Origin: Barthelona sp. PAP020
Lineage: Eukaryota > Metamonada: BaSk clade
Assembly (NCBI GenBank): GCA_040182905.1
Contig: JARQWU010000159.1
Location: 1-24,357 of the forward strand
DNA length: 24,357 nucleotides
Direction: 5' to 3'
Position 1 is the first letter of the stretch. Each line of letters begins with the position of its first letter. This document shows positions 1 to 7,968 of the stretch, piece by piece. The notes beneath the pieces were generated by a model. The model saw nothing but the letters and a program-made list of their open reading frames with translations, ran no database searches and was not told the DNA's origin. Position numbers and translations under genes: made by a program.

Positions 1-99
1 TACTTGGGCATCTGAATCCACGTGAGTTTTCCCCAAACCTTAAGCTAACTCGTTTCGTTGTTCACTGAACAACTCATACCTCATAAATATCTAATAAAA
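1..99 (+). repeat. Left copy of a 99-bp inverted repeat
   Basis: Bases 1-99 are the reverse complement of 24225-24323 with a single difference, at position 82 (C here, T in the other copy read in this orientation). After base 99 the copies diverge, although a short AT-rich stretch can still be aligned with gaps. Inside it is a 17-bp palindrome at 57-73, with 8-base arms GTTGTTCA/TGAACAAC around one C. A GTGAGT at 22-27 resembles a 5' splice donor. The window begins exactly at the first base shared with the right copy, so the repeat may extend further out. It may be a dispersed repeat, a terminal repeat of a large unit, or a duplicated gene end. I see no transposase in the window. Confidence 0.95.
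57..73. other. 17-bp palindrome inside the end repeat
   Basis: GTTGTTCA (57-64) and TGAACAAC (66-73) are perfect reverse complements separated by one base. The same palindrome is present in the right-hand repeat at 24251-24267. It could be a protein-binding site or a hairpin; nothing in the sequence decides between these. Confidence 0.85.
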
Positions 100-153
100 T
101 TTTAATATTGTAGACCATAATTGTGAACGGTGTAACATTTTTTCTTGTTGCAG

Positions 154-245
154 AAAAGACTTTGTTCAAAAGAGAAGAACTTTTCTTGGAGAATTGGAAA
201 AGCAAATTTGAATCATTTGCTGAAAAGAACGAACAAAAAAATTGA
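154..245 (+). CDS. Possible terminal exon of a gene entering from outside the window
   Basis: A good 3' splice acceptor (pyrimidine-rich stretch ending TTGTTGCAG, AG at 152-153) is followed by 92 bases ending in TGA at 243-245. They encode a charged, helix-like tail that starts KTLFKREELF and ends EKNEQKN. A donor-like GTGAGT at 22 would define an intron of 132 bases (22-153). Joining base 21 to base 154 keeps one frame open, giving LGHLNPQ before the tail. The supposed upstream exon lies inside the inverted repeat, which is equally conserved through exon and intron, so coding conservation is not shown. No family is recognised. It could be chance in AT-rich DNA. Confidence 0.3.
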
Positions 246-599
246 GATTGTTTACAAAATACAAAACATCATCTTAAATCAATTTTTAGCAATTTTTTAT
301 TATCTACTGAGCATTTTAACTTTCCCTTCCAATGGGAAATTAAAGAACTCAATGTGGATAATAGGTCAAATATTTTGAATTGACAAATCTTTGTTCAAAT
401 AAAAATGTCAAAACAAATGAACACAGATCAATGATAGTTCAATAAGCAATATCCCCTCAAATAAAGGGTATAAAGAATGTTTAAATGAATAAAACAGTGA
501 AAATTTCAACTTACAGATTGATATTAAACGACACGACAAGCAATCAAAAATCAAATGTACAACAAAATTAACATAATATTGCTTTATACCGATGAACAT
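246..599. other. Non-coding spacer, left end
   Basis: About 350 bases downstream of both the possible exon at 154-245 (plus strand) and the giant surface-protein gene (minus strand). I see no convincing reading frame, RNA gene or repeat. A 63-codon minus-strand frame at 408-599 begins right at the stop of the surface protein and has no coding character. The stretch most likely holds two converging 3' ends. Confidence 0.5.
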
Positions 600-3500
600 T
601 CAATGTAACAATTGAATTTGTTCATCCACAAGCAAATCATCAAATATTTGACCTTTTTGACTGACCGTAGGAATAAAAGAATCATCAAACTTTTGCATAT
701 TCTTTCTCTGCTTAGTTTTGATCAGACAATTAATAGCGTTAGGGAAGACAAACACTAATAATAAAACAGTGATTCCAACAAACGATAGAATGGTAATAAT
801 TGAAATAGCTGCCTCCACAACGGAAATCTTCAACTGGGTAAATTGACACACCAACGTCAAATTCTCATAATAATATTTATTCTCTGCAATAAAATGATAT
901 CTCACTCCCGAACTTAAGGATACGTTGTTATCAGAATTAATTACATCAATAATTGATGAAGTATTTGCATCAAAGACTTTAATACTTGTAGTATAGTTGC
1001 TACCTAACATAACATCACTATTATCATTTATAGAGGTACCGCAAGGAGGTAAGACAGTTATGTTGGGAGGATATGCCCACAACTCAAAGTTAACAGTAGA
1101 ACCAATCATAACTTGATCATTTACAATATACAAGGGAGTAATTGAATATGGACCCAAGACATCAAGATATACACAATTGCTGTTGATTGTGATCTGTTCA
1201 GTAGAATCACCCTTTATTACTTGCAATTTAACATCAGTTAAAGTGTTATCAACACACAATTTTTCTCCTTCATCAGTGTTAGTTGAAGTGAATTCATTTA
1301 AAGATATTTGAGAATTGTTTTGAACTGTTGTAGACATGTTTGTTGGTATTGTTGACAATTTATCTGTAACTATCGGATCTAATTTGTTTGTTGAACAAAC
1401 GTTTGAAATGAACTCACAAGAAATATCAATTTGAGTGTTTGGAAGAACCACAATTTCATCAAATGAAGAGTCAAGTAAAATAGCACTATTTGCGAGAATT
1501 TTCAATTTGCCAATATTACAAACTGCCGTTAGATTATACCAAAATACATTTGGAACTAATTGAATAGAAGGTATTGAACATTTTGGTAAAATTTGAACCA
1601 ATTTCTTGATTATTAATGGATAAAAACCAAATTGTATTGAATAAAAAGTGATTTCATACATCAAAATCTCATTTCCTTCATTAGTTAACAAAGTTGAGAC
1701 AGTTGGTAAAGGTTTAAGATAATCAACATCAGAACTATTTAGTAAAAAGTTAATACCTGCTGGAATTAATATCGAATAATTGTATATTTGATGTGTAGGT
1801 AATAAATTCATTTTGGAATATTGTGTTGGTAACACTGTATAATTGAAAACTCTTCTGGAAACCATTTCTGTCTTGTAAAAAAATCCACAAATAAGTGTAA
1901 CATTTGTGTTTATGGTAACTGGAAGGTTGTTATCTGAAACGACGGGATTACTATTGATATTAGCTATAGATGAGAGGTAATGAACTGAGAAATCTGAAGT
2001 AATAGCAGTGTAGCTGATAAATAAAGAATTTTCATAAATCTGTGAGGCTGATGGTAAATCAGGGAAATAAGATTGGTTTCTGATCAAAAAATTATGTGAA
2101 TAGCTCCACTCAAACCCATAAGAACACGAATGAGTGATTTGTAGAATTAGATCACAGGCAGGCAAATTAGAAAAACATTTCAGGGTAAGGGTCTGATTGT
2201 TTGAGGAAGTTATAGCGTTGGTACTAGTATCAACACTGTCAATGTCACCATACTTGTAGGTTATGAAACCATTAAAGAAAGTGATGTTCACTGTTTGCTT
2301 TTCAACATCTTTTTGACAGTTTAACGGATTAGAAAGAATTCGATTAAACCCACTATTCAATTGAACAAACGATTGACTATTTAATTTAATTGTCAAGTTC
2401 CAGGCTTTTTTGTAGATAGACAGACACGGCAATGTATCACCAACAGCTTCAATTTTGAGTTTAACATATTTTTGAGCGTAATTTTCAAGGTTGTTAAAAA
2501 TAACGGCTACTTTGTTCGTTTGTCCAGTTACTATGCTAGTTTGTACCATTACCACTTCAGTATCATTGATGAAACCCTTTATATGTACCTTATCTCTCTC
2601 TGAAGAATATGAGTTGATATATACATCAATTACAAGGGAGTCATCAATTAACTGCGTCAATACGACATTGTCTATTGCAAAATTGTATTGAGTTAGGTTT
2701 GAAGGACAGGGAGCACTTTGAACGAAGCTATTTGTAAGCGTTTTTCTTGTGGACGAATAACAAGCTTTTTGCTCACAAGATGCCGTGATATTAAATGTAT
2801 TCAAAGAAAGCGATTTGACAACTTCATAAAACAGGAATTGCTTTGAATTTCCTCCATCCAATAGAAAATCAATATCTGTGACATTTCCATCCCCTTCCCA
2901 TATAATGTTAAACATGCCACTAACAACACCATAATTCTTTACAGTTACCATGCGTTTTGCTTCTACATAACAATCAGTTAAAGTACAAAGTAAATCCATA
3001 TACGTAGTAACAATGTCAAAAGGATTTGCTTTGGAAGCATCGTCAATAACATAAGGCTCCGATAAAACAGGACAACTGAATGAAGGTGTAGTAAAACTCA
3101 CTGTTTTAACCAATTCAGACAAATTAACACAAGTTGAATTGCTAGTTACAGGTGTAATCAATATTGAGCATTGAATTGACTCACTGTTTGGGGCATCTTC
3201 GATGTCAAATATCAGTACTGAGCTGTCATTGATTGAAATTGTTGTCAAAACACTCAATTTAACACTTCTTTCACATGTCCAAGTGATATCAGCATTAAAA
3301 CTAGCGTTTACACCTAAAACACTGGTAAATCCAGTAAAACTAACATTTGAATCAGTAACGGTTCGAACGAAACTGGTTTCATTGATATTGATACTCACAG
3401 TATCAATAAATTTACACTTATCAACATTAAACTCAACGATATACGGCTTATCAACATGAATATAATCACCAAACGCTAGAAAATTCAACTTGTAGAATCC

Positions 3501-6149
3501 ATCATTAAAAGATACATCGAATTGATCAGTTTCAAAACAATCAGATATTTCCAGAACTGGAATACTATCATTAGCATAGCAAATAGTCTTAGAAAGTCCA
3601 GAAATATCCTCATCATAAGCAATCAAAAAACTGACGTTTGTTGACATGTAAGTTGATAATTCTCCCACACTATTGATAGTTAATTGTTTTATTATTGTGG
3701 CATGGTTGGTGATATTTTTAACAACTGTAGTATTCAAATCGAAATATACCAAAAAAGAAATGTCATATGCACCTGCAGCAAAATATCCCGAATAAACTGT
3801 TGTAACATCATCAATTCTTTGTTGAAGAATTATCAACCCTCTTTCTAAAAACAATGCTGGAGTCACTTCCACTTCCACCTTATCTGTAGTATTGAAACTC
3901 GTCGTCAGATTTGTAACTATATCGATCGAAAAGTCTAGTTCATAAAAAGTCACCATTTTAGCAACAACATTGGAATGATTGTAATTAAATGAACTCTCAT
4001 TGACAAAAGTACAATTGAAAACATCAAATTCAATCTCAAAACACTGAGATACATCAATAACACCCAATGAGGTATCTGAACTATCGTAGATTTCAATTTT
4101 GAAATCGTTTGAGGAGGAAAACACAATCATAGAGGTGACTGTTGTATCAACTAAGATTTGATACTCGCTTCCACTTAAAGTTTCATTGATGTTTTGTAAC
4201 ATACTGTTTGTCGATATTTCAACACTATTATTATAGAACCACACTGCCTTTACATCTGAAGAAGGCGATAAAATTGCTTTATGTATGTTAATTTCGAAGG
4301 AATAGCCATCATTAAGAGAACAGTTTTCCAAAGACGTGTGATGCATATGCTCAGGACAAATAACTGCACAATCTGGTCCATACAATTGTTTGTCACTGTT
4401 ACAAGAACATTGTCCATCAATTTCAATCACAGTTTCTGTGCATAATGTTGTGTTGAACTCAATAAATGGAGTAAAACCTTGAATGGTAGTGTTTTTATGT
4501 TCAACATAGCCTTCAATAGCATAAAAAGTGATGCCTTCCACACAGTAGGGACATAACCAAAGATCATCAATTGTTACATCAGACAAATCAATGGTCAATT
4601 CATTTCCATTTATGCTCAAATAGCCATTTCGAACGATGATATGGAAGAAATCCATTCTTTCAAAAGACGTTTCGTTGAAAAAGCAATAATCATCATTGCA
4701 ACTAACATTCAAACCAAAATCACCAATCTTAAAAATGGTAAAGACGTTATCAGTCGAAATATTCCCAATCAAAAGATCTATTTGACCATTTTCTCCCAAA
4801 GTGTGACTTTCAAAAAAACCAAGGTTTGTCATTGTCATTGGACAATTGTTTTCAGTGGAGCCAGAGCCGTTAAATCTGAAAAACATCTCCGAATAACCAG
4901 TTTGGACACACTGCGTCATCACATCTGAACATTCGTTAACATAATAACCAACAGGCTGATAACACTCTCCACTACTTGAATCATACACATATCCACTACT
5001 TTTGCAAACTGCATCACACTCAATATTTGGATGCAACGTGAATTGAATATCACTCGACAGAGCATTACAAGGATCACCAGTGGATTGGAGAGTAGGCATG
5101 TTGTCACTCCAAATACAGTTCACAGAATCACATGCCATTCCATAATAACCATGTTGAGCACAGTGTTCATCGATATTACAACTGAAAAAAGTGTTAAACC
5201 AGTATTCCGCTCTTAATGATTCCAAATCGATCCCCAATTCTTCATTTGTGCATAGGTCTAGTTTTGGCACTTCAACTCGATATCTGCCTAGTGTTTTGCC
5301 TTGCAATAAGGTTGAAGTGATTGATAAGTCATATTGTAAAGGTAAATATACATTACCAGCCAAAAGATGTGTCGAGTTAAATGCACTCAAAGAAGACATC
5401 TCCAGTTTAATATCAGAATCTACTAAATAATTATAATACACATCATATAGACGAATTGAAGGCTGCTTTTTGAGTTTTATCATGTCACAATATGATTTTA
5501 CTTGTGGATAGTTATAATTTGTGTTTAAACTGTCCATTTCATCACAAATAGTGAGAATATCATCCATTATATTCGTTTCAATTCCATCTATAGTTTCAAC
5601 CCAATAATCTTTAATGATCTTATTGAGTTTTGAATAAAATAACCTTAAAAAACCAATATTATCATCATCACTAACATCAACTTTGCAATTTTCTACAGTT
5701 GTACACAAAGATGTGGATGAAATATTGAAAAAACTTAAACTATCATCCAAACTATTAAAAATTAACGAATCACAATCATCTAATTTCAAATTTGAATAGA
5801 CATTTTCACTTAAACACTGAATGTTAGAAGAAATGTTAAAAATAAAAATTGATTGATCTTTAATATTGCTATCATCTATTTTACATTGAGTAAAATTTGT
5901 CGGTAAAAGATCATGATAAAATGCCAAATACTGACCTTTTGATTTTGTCAATCGAAAAAGGTTATCCTTTAAAGGAAAAACGTGAGTATAATTCGTACAA
6001 AATTCATTCATCCATTCAACTCTTTCTTTCACATGAATTATATCATAAGATAATGAAGAGACGAATTCATTTGTAGAAATATCACACAAAATAATTGAAA
6101 ATAAAGTTAAAAATACAAACAAAATTCTTACTGTTGATGTGAGATTCAT
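600..6149 (-). CDS. Giant type I membrane/surface glycoprotein, 1849 residues
   Basis: A single uninterrupted frame starts at an ATG followed by a typical signal peptide (residues 1 to about 22, a hydrophobic core ending IILC). The body is extracellular in character, with dozens of N-X-S/T glycosylation sites and scattered cysteines. One Cys-rich region covers about residues 320-425, and an EGF-like cluster at about 570-620 includes QCSC and a GPDC motif. A single membrane segment lies near residues 1780-1808, followed by a basic stop (KTKQRK) and a cytoplasmic tail of about 40 residues. The middle has the beta-strand-rich, Ser/Thr/Asn-rich look of repeated sandwich domains, but I cannot name a Pfam family. 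By architecture it is a surface receptor or adhesin. The function is not known. It has no intron. Confidence 0.85.
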   Translation of the reverse strand: MNLTSTVRILFVFLTLFSIILCDISTNEFVSSLSYDIIHVKERVEWMNEFCTNYTHVFPLKDNLFRLTKSKGQYLAFYHDLLPTNFTQCKIDDSNIKDQSIFIFNISSNIQCLSENVYSNLKLDDCDSLIFNSLDDSLSFFNISSTSLCTTVENCKVDVSDDDNIGFLRLFYSKLNKIIKDYWVETIDGIETNIMDDILTICDEMDSLNTNYNYPQVKSYCDMIKLKKQPSIRLYDVYYNYLVDSDIKLEMSSLSAFNSTHLLAGNVYLPLQYDLSITSTLLQGKTLGRYRVEVPKLDLCTNEELGIDLESLRAEYWFNTFFSCNIDEHCAQHGYYGMACDSVNCIWSDNMPTLQSTGDPCNALSSDIQFTLHPNIECDAVCKSSGYVYDSSSGECYQPVGYYVNECSDVMTQCVQTGYSEMFFRFNGSGSTENNCPMTMTNLGFFESHTLGENGQIDLLIGNISTDNVFTIFKIGDFGLNVSCNDDYCFFNETSFERMDFFHIIVRNGYLSINGNELTIDLSDVTIDDLWLCPYCVEGITFYAIEGYVEHKNTTIQGFTPFIEFNTTLCTETVIEIDGQCSCNSDKQLYGPDCAVICPEHMHHTSLENCSLNDGYSFEINIHKAILSPSSDVKAVWFYNNSVEISTNSMLQNINETLSGSEYQILVDTTVTSMIVFSSSNDFKIEIYDSSDTSLGVIDVSQCFEIEFDVFNCTFVNESSFNYNHSNVVAKMVTFYELDFSIDIVTNLTTSFNTTDKVEVEVTPALFLERGLIILQQRIDDVTTVYSGYFAAGAYDISFLVYFDLNTTVVKNITNHATIIKQLTINSVGELSTYMSTNVSFLIAYDEDISGLSKTICYANDSIPVLEISDCFETDQFDVSFNDGFYKLNFLAFGDYIHVDKPYIVEFNVDKCKFIDTVSININETSFVRTVTDSNVSFTGFTSVLGVNASFNADITWTCERSVKLSVLTTISINDSSVLIFDIEDAPNSESIQCSILITPVTSNSTCVNLSELVKTVSFTTPSFSCPVLSEPYVIDDASKANPFDIVTTYMDLLCTLTDCYVEAKRMVTVKNYGVVSGMFNIIWEGDGNVTDIDFLLDGGNSKQFLFYEVVKSLSLNTFNITASCEQKACYSSTRKTLTNSFVQSAPCPSNLTQYNFAIDNVVLTQLIDDSLVIDVYINSYSSERDKVHIKGFINDTEVVMVQTSIVTGQTNKVAVIFNNLENYAQKYVKLKIEAVGDTLPCLSIYKKAWNLTIKLNSQSFVQLNSGFNRILSNPLNCQKDVEKQTVNITFFNGFITYKYGDIDSVDTSTNAITSSNNQTLTLKCFSNLPACDLILQITHSCSYGFEWSYSHNFLIRNQSYFPDLPSASQIYENSLFISYTAITSDFSVHYLSSIANINSNPVVSDNNLPVTINTNVTLICGFFYKTEMVSRRVFNYTVLPTQYSKMNLLPTHQIYNYSILIPAGINFLLNSSDVDYLKPLPTVSTLLTNEGNEILMYEITFYSIQFGFYPLIIKKLVQILPKCSIPSIQLVPNVFWYNLTAVCNIGKLKILANSAILLDSSFDEIVVLPNTQIDISCEFISNVCSTNKLDPIVTDKLSTIPTNMSTTVQNNSQISLNEFTSTNTDEGEKLCVDNTLTDVKLQVIKGDSTEQITINSNCVYLDVLGPYSITPLYIVNDQVMIGSTVNFELWAYPPNITVLPPCGTSINDNSDVMLGSNYTTSIKVFDANTSSIIDVINSDNNVSLSSGVRYHFIAENKYYYENLTLVCQFTQLKISVVEAAISIITILSFVGITVLLLVFVFPNAINCLIKTKQRKNMQKFDDSFIPTVSQKGQIFDDLLVDEQIQLLH

Positions 6150-6585
6150 TTCACAATTTTAAAAACAAAATTAATTTAATTTTAAATTTTAGAGATGTTA
6201 TTTATGGCGACACAAAGACAATGAAAAAAAAACAAGATTCTTGAAAAAGATGTTGGTTTTTTGCTTTCTTTGATAGATTTTTTTTAAAATGAAAAACCAT
6301 AATAAATGCATTATATCAAAAAAAAATTATTCATTGTGATTGAAAAATGATCTATATTTCATGTCTAAGAAGTAATAAGCTGTCACCAAATTAAAATGGA
6401 AAAAAAAAGCTTTTTGTTTCATTACATTTCGAAATAAAAAAAACAAACTGTGTATTTTTATGGTTAATCTTTAAAAAACCTCTGATATTTGGCAAAGACT
6501 TTTTAGTTTCTTTATTCTGATGAAATTGGGGATGAAGAACAGAACAAAATTTAGAAAATAATAACAAAATAAATATACAACTTAT
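6150..6585. other. Spacer between two minus-strand genes
   Basis: A 436-base AT-rich stretch with many A and T runs lies between the start of the surface-protein gene and the end of the RING-ankyrin gene. It must hold the promoter of the former and the 3' end of the latter. I see no reading frame, RNA gene or repeat in it. Confidence 0.6.
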
Positions 6586-7521
6586 TTACAATTTAAATAA
6601 AGAAACTATTTCAGTATGATCTTCTTGACGGGCAATTTCCTCACAAGACACATTATCAGTTCTTCGAATGTTCTGATTGGCTCCTCTTGTCAATAGACTG
6701 GTAGCTATTTTGATTGCACCAAATTTACAAGCTAAAAATAAGGGTGTTTCATTCCATTCATTGACGACATCTACATCAACATTAGGTTCTTTCAACAATT
6801 CCATGGCGCACAACAAATTACCTGCATTGCAAGCTTTATGTAAAGGAGTTTCTTTCCATTTATCTCTGGCATTTGCTTTGGCTCCAGCTTTTAACAAAGA
6901 TCTAACAACTTCATACCATCCCGAAGTGGCAGCACCATGTAGGGGAGTTCTCAGATTATTAGAACAAAGTTCAATGTTAGCATTTAATTTAATCAGAAGA
7001 TCAACAACTTCCATTCGCCCATTGGTAGCAGCCCAATATAAAGCAGAATGACCATCAATATCGGTCTTGTTAATATCGGCACCTTCATCAAAAAGGGCTG
7101 CAACCAATTTAACATGACCATACTTAGCAGCAATAACCAAACAGCTCAAGTGATTTTCTTCGGTTAAAACATCGACATTTTTAAAACTGGTCTTATCTTT
7201 TAAAAAATTATCCAATAGACACATTACAGTGGTAACATCTCCTAATTTACTGGCATGATGGATTGGTAACCAACCATTTTCATCTGTTTCATCAAAATCA
7301 GGTGGAATAATTTCGTTATGCAACAATTTTGTCGAATCAGTTCGTTTCATTCTTTGATGGATCGTTTCTTTATTAGAACAAGGACTACAAATCGATGATG
7401 AACAATCTGATGGACTGTGTGAACCCTCTCTAAAACAAGATAGACAAACTACATGTCCACATGACAATTGTTTTGGATTGAACAAAGCTTTTCCACAATT
7501 CCAACATTCATCGATTGTCAT
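6586..7521 (-). CDS. RING-finger ankyrin-repeat protein (probable E3 ubiquitin ligase)
   Basis: This 311-residue protein opens with a C3HC4-type RING. Candidate zinc ligands are C6, C9, C21, H23, C26, C29, C45 and C48, with spacing C-x2-C-x11-C-x-H-x2-C-x2-C-x15-C-x2-C. After a linker there are about six 33-residue ankyrin repeats between residues 80 and 286, with clear TPLHGAA, TPLHKAC and TPLFLAC helices, and a partial repeat at the end. RING plus ankyrin proteins of this plan usually act as E3 ubiquitin ligases, the ankyrin stack choosing the substrate; that role is inferred. RING is N-terminal here, whereas many animal relatives have it C-terminal. The start is the ATG just ahead of the RING. 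A pseudogene-like stretch lies upstream on the other strand. Confidence 0.85.
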   Translation of the reverse strand: MTIDECWNCGKALFNPKQLSCGHVVCLSCFREGSHSPSDCSSSICSPCSNKETIHQRMKRTDSTKLLHNEIIPPDFDETDENGWLPIHHASKLGDVTTVMCLLDNFLKDKTSFKNVDVLTEENHLSCLVIAAKYGHVKLVAALFDEGADINKTDIDGHSALYWAATNGRMEVVDLLIKLNANIELCSNNLRTPLHGAATSGWYEVVRSLLKAGAKANARDKWKETPLHKACNAGNLLCAMELLKEPNVDVDVVNEWNETPLFLACKFGAIKIATSLLTRGANQNIRRTDNVSCEEIARQEDHTEIVSLFKL

Positions 7522-7968
7522 TTATTTGATAATTTACTAAAATTATCAAAAAAAAAAATTTGAAAAAAAAAAAATATGAAATAAGACTTTATTGAACTTT
7601 TCCGTAAAGAGACTCCATAAAACATCCCAATTGAGTGACGACAGCAAACACTCAAAACTGATATCAACTGGTTGGTAAGTTGGAAGACACAAGACTTATT
7701 TGAGAAACATAAAGAATCGTTCTCAAAATACTTATTCGTGATCCTCATATCGAACATTTACCGTTATTTTTTTTTTAGGAAGTAGATGTGAGGGTCACAG
7801 CGTCTCAGAATCGTCAGACGATGAGAACAATCAGACGAGCGTTCGCATATAAAATCCCTCAATTCCCCCACCCCCACGGATGGTTTAATGAAGTCATAAA
7901 TAAAATAAAAAAATTTAACAACGGAAAAAAAATTTGAAATTGAAATAAATTCTCCGCATGACATAAAT
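7522..7968. other. Spacer holding an antisense coding remnant
   Basis: A 447-base interval between two minus-strand genes. Poly(A) runs at 7550-7575 are followed by the plus-strand coding-like stretch at 7585-7937, described separately. From about 7780 to 7890 the base composition is clearly less AT-rich than other spacers. There is an imperfect hairpin around TCGTCAGACGA and a C-run (CCCCCACCCCCAC). No tRNA or snRNA signature was found. Confidence 0.6.
7585..7937 (+). pseudogene. Broken or unusually spliced coding stretch, family unknown
   Basis: Four adjoining plus-strand pieces look coding but not in one frame. 7585-7617 reads DFIELFRKETP and is closed by TAA. A second frame covers about 7628-7675 (QLSDDSKHSKLIST). 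The first frame resumes at 7639-7782 (includes TQDLFEKHKESFSKYLF). A third frame, 7779-7937, reads EVDVRVTASQNRQTM and onward to TGA. A strong acceptor (ten Ts then AG, 7777-7778) precedes the last piece, and a GTAAGT donor sits at 7675. Removing 7675-7778 joins the first frame to the last in phase, but a TGA at 7636 still blocks the 5' side and no suitable ATG is seen. Decay of a former gene is the simplest reading; an intron-bearing gene with an unseen start is possible. I do not recognise the family. Confidence 0.45.

Noticed and set aside
408-599. 63-codon minus-strand frame starting at the stop of the giant surface protein
   Set aside because: The ATG overlaps the TGA of the upstream gene by chance. 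The translation is a Phe/Leu/Ile/Cys mix typical of random AT-rich sequence, and the surface protein already has a complete cytoplasmic tail.
7518-7757. 79-codon minus-strand frame upstream of the RING-ankyrin gene
   Set aside because: It ends in long Phe/Lys homopolymers from the A-runs. The opposite strand gives a more protein-like reading over the same bases.
7782-7890. GC-richer patch with an imperfect hairpin considered as a structured RNA gene (snoRNA or snRNA)
   Set aside because: No paired C and D boxes, Sm site or known snRNA core was found. The composition is better explained by the coding-like frame running through it.
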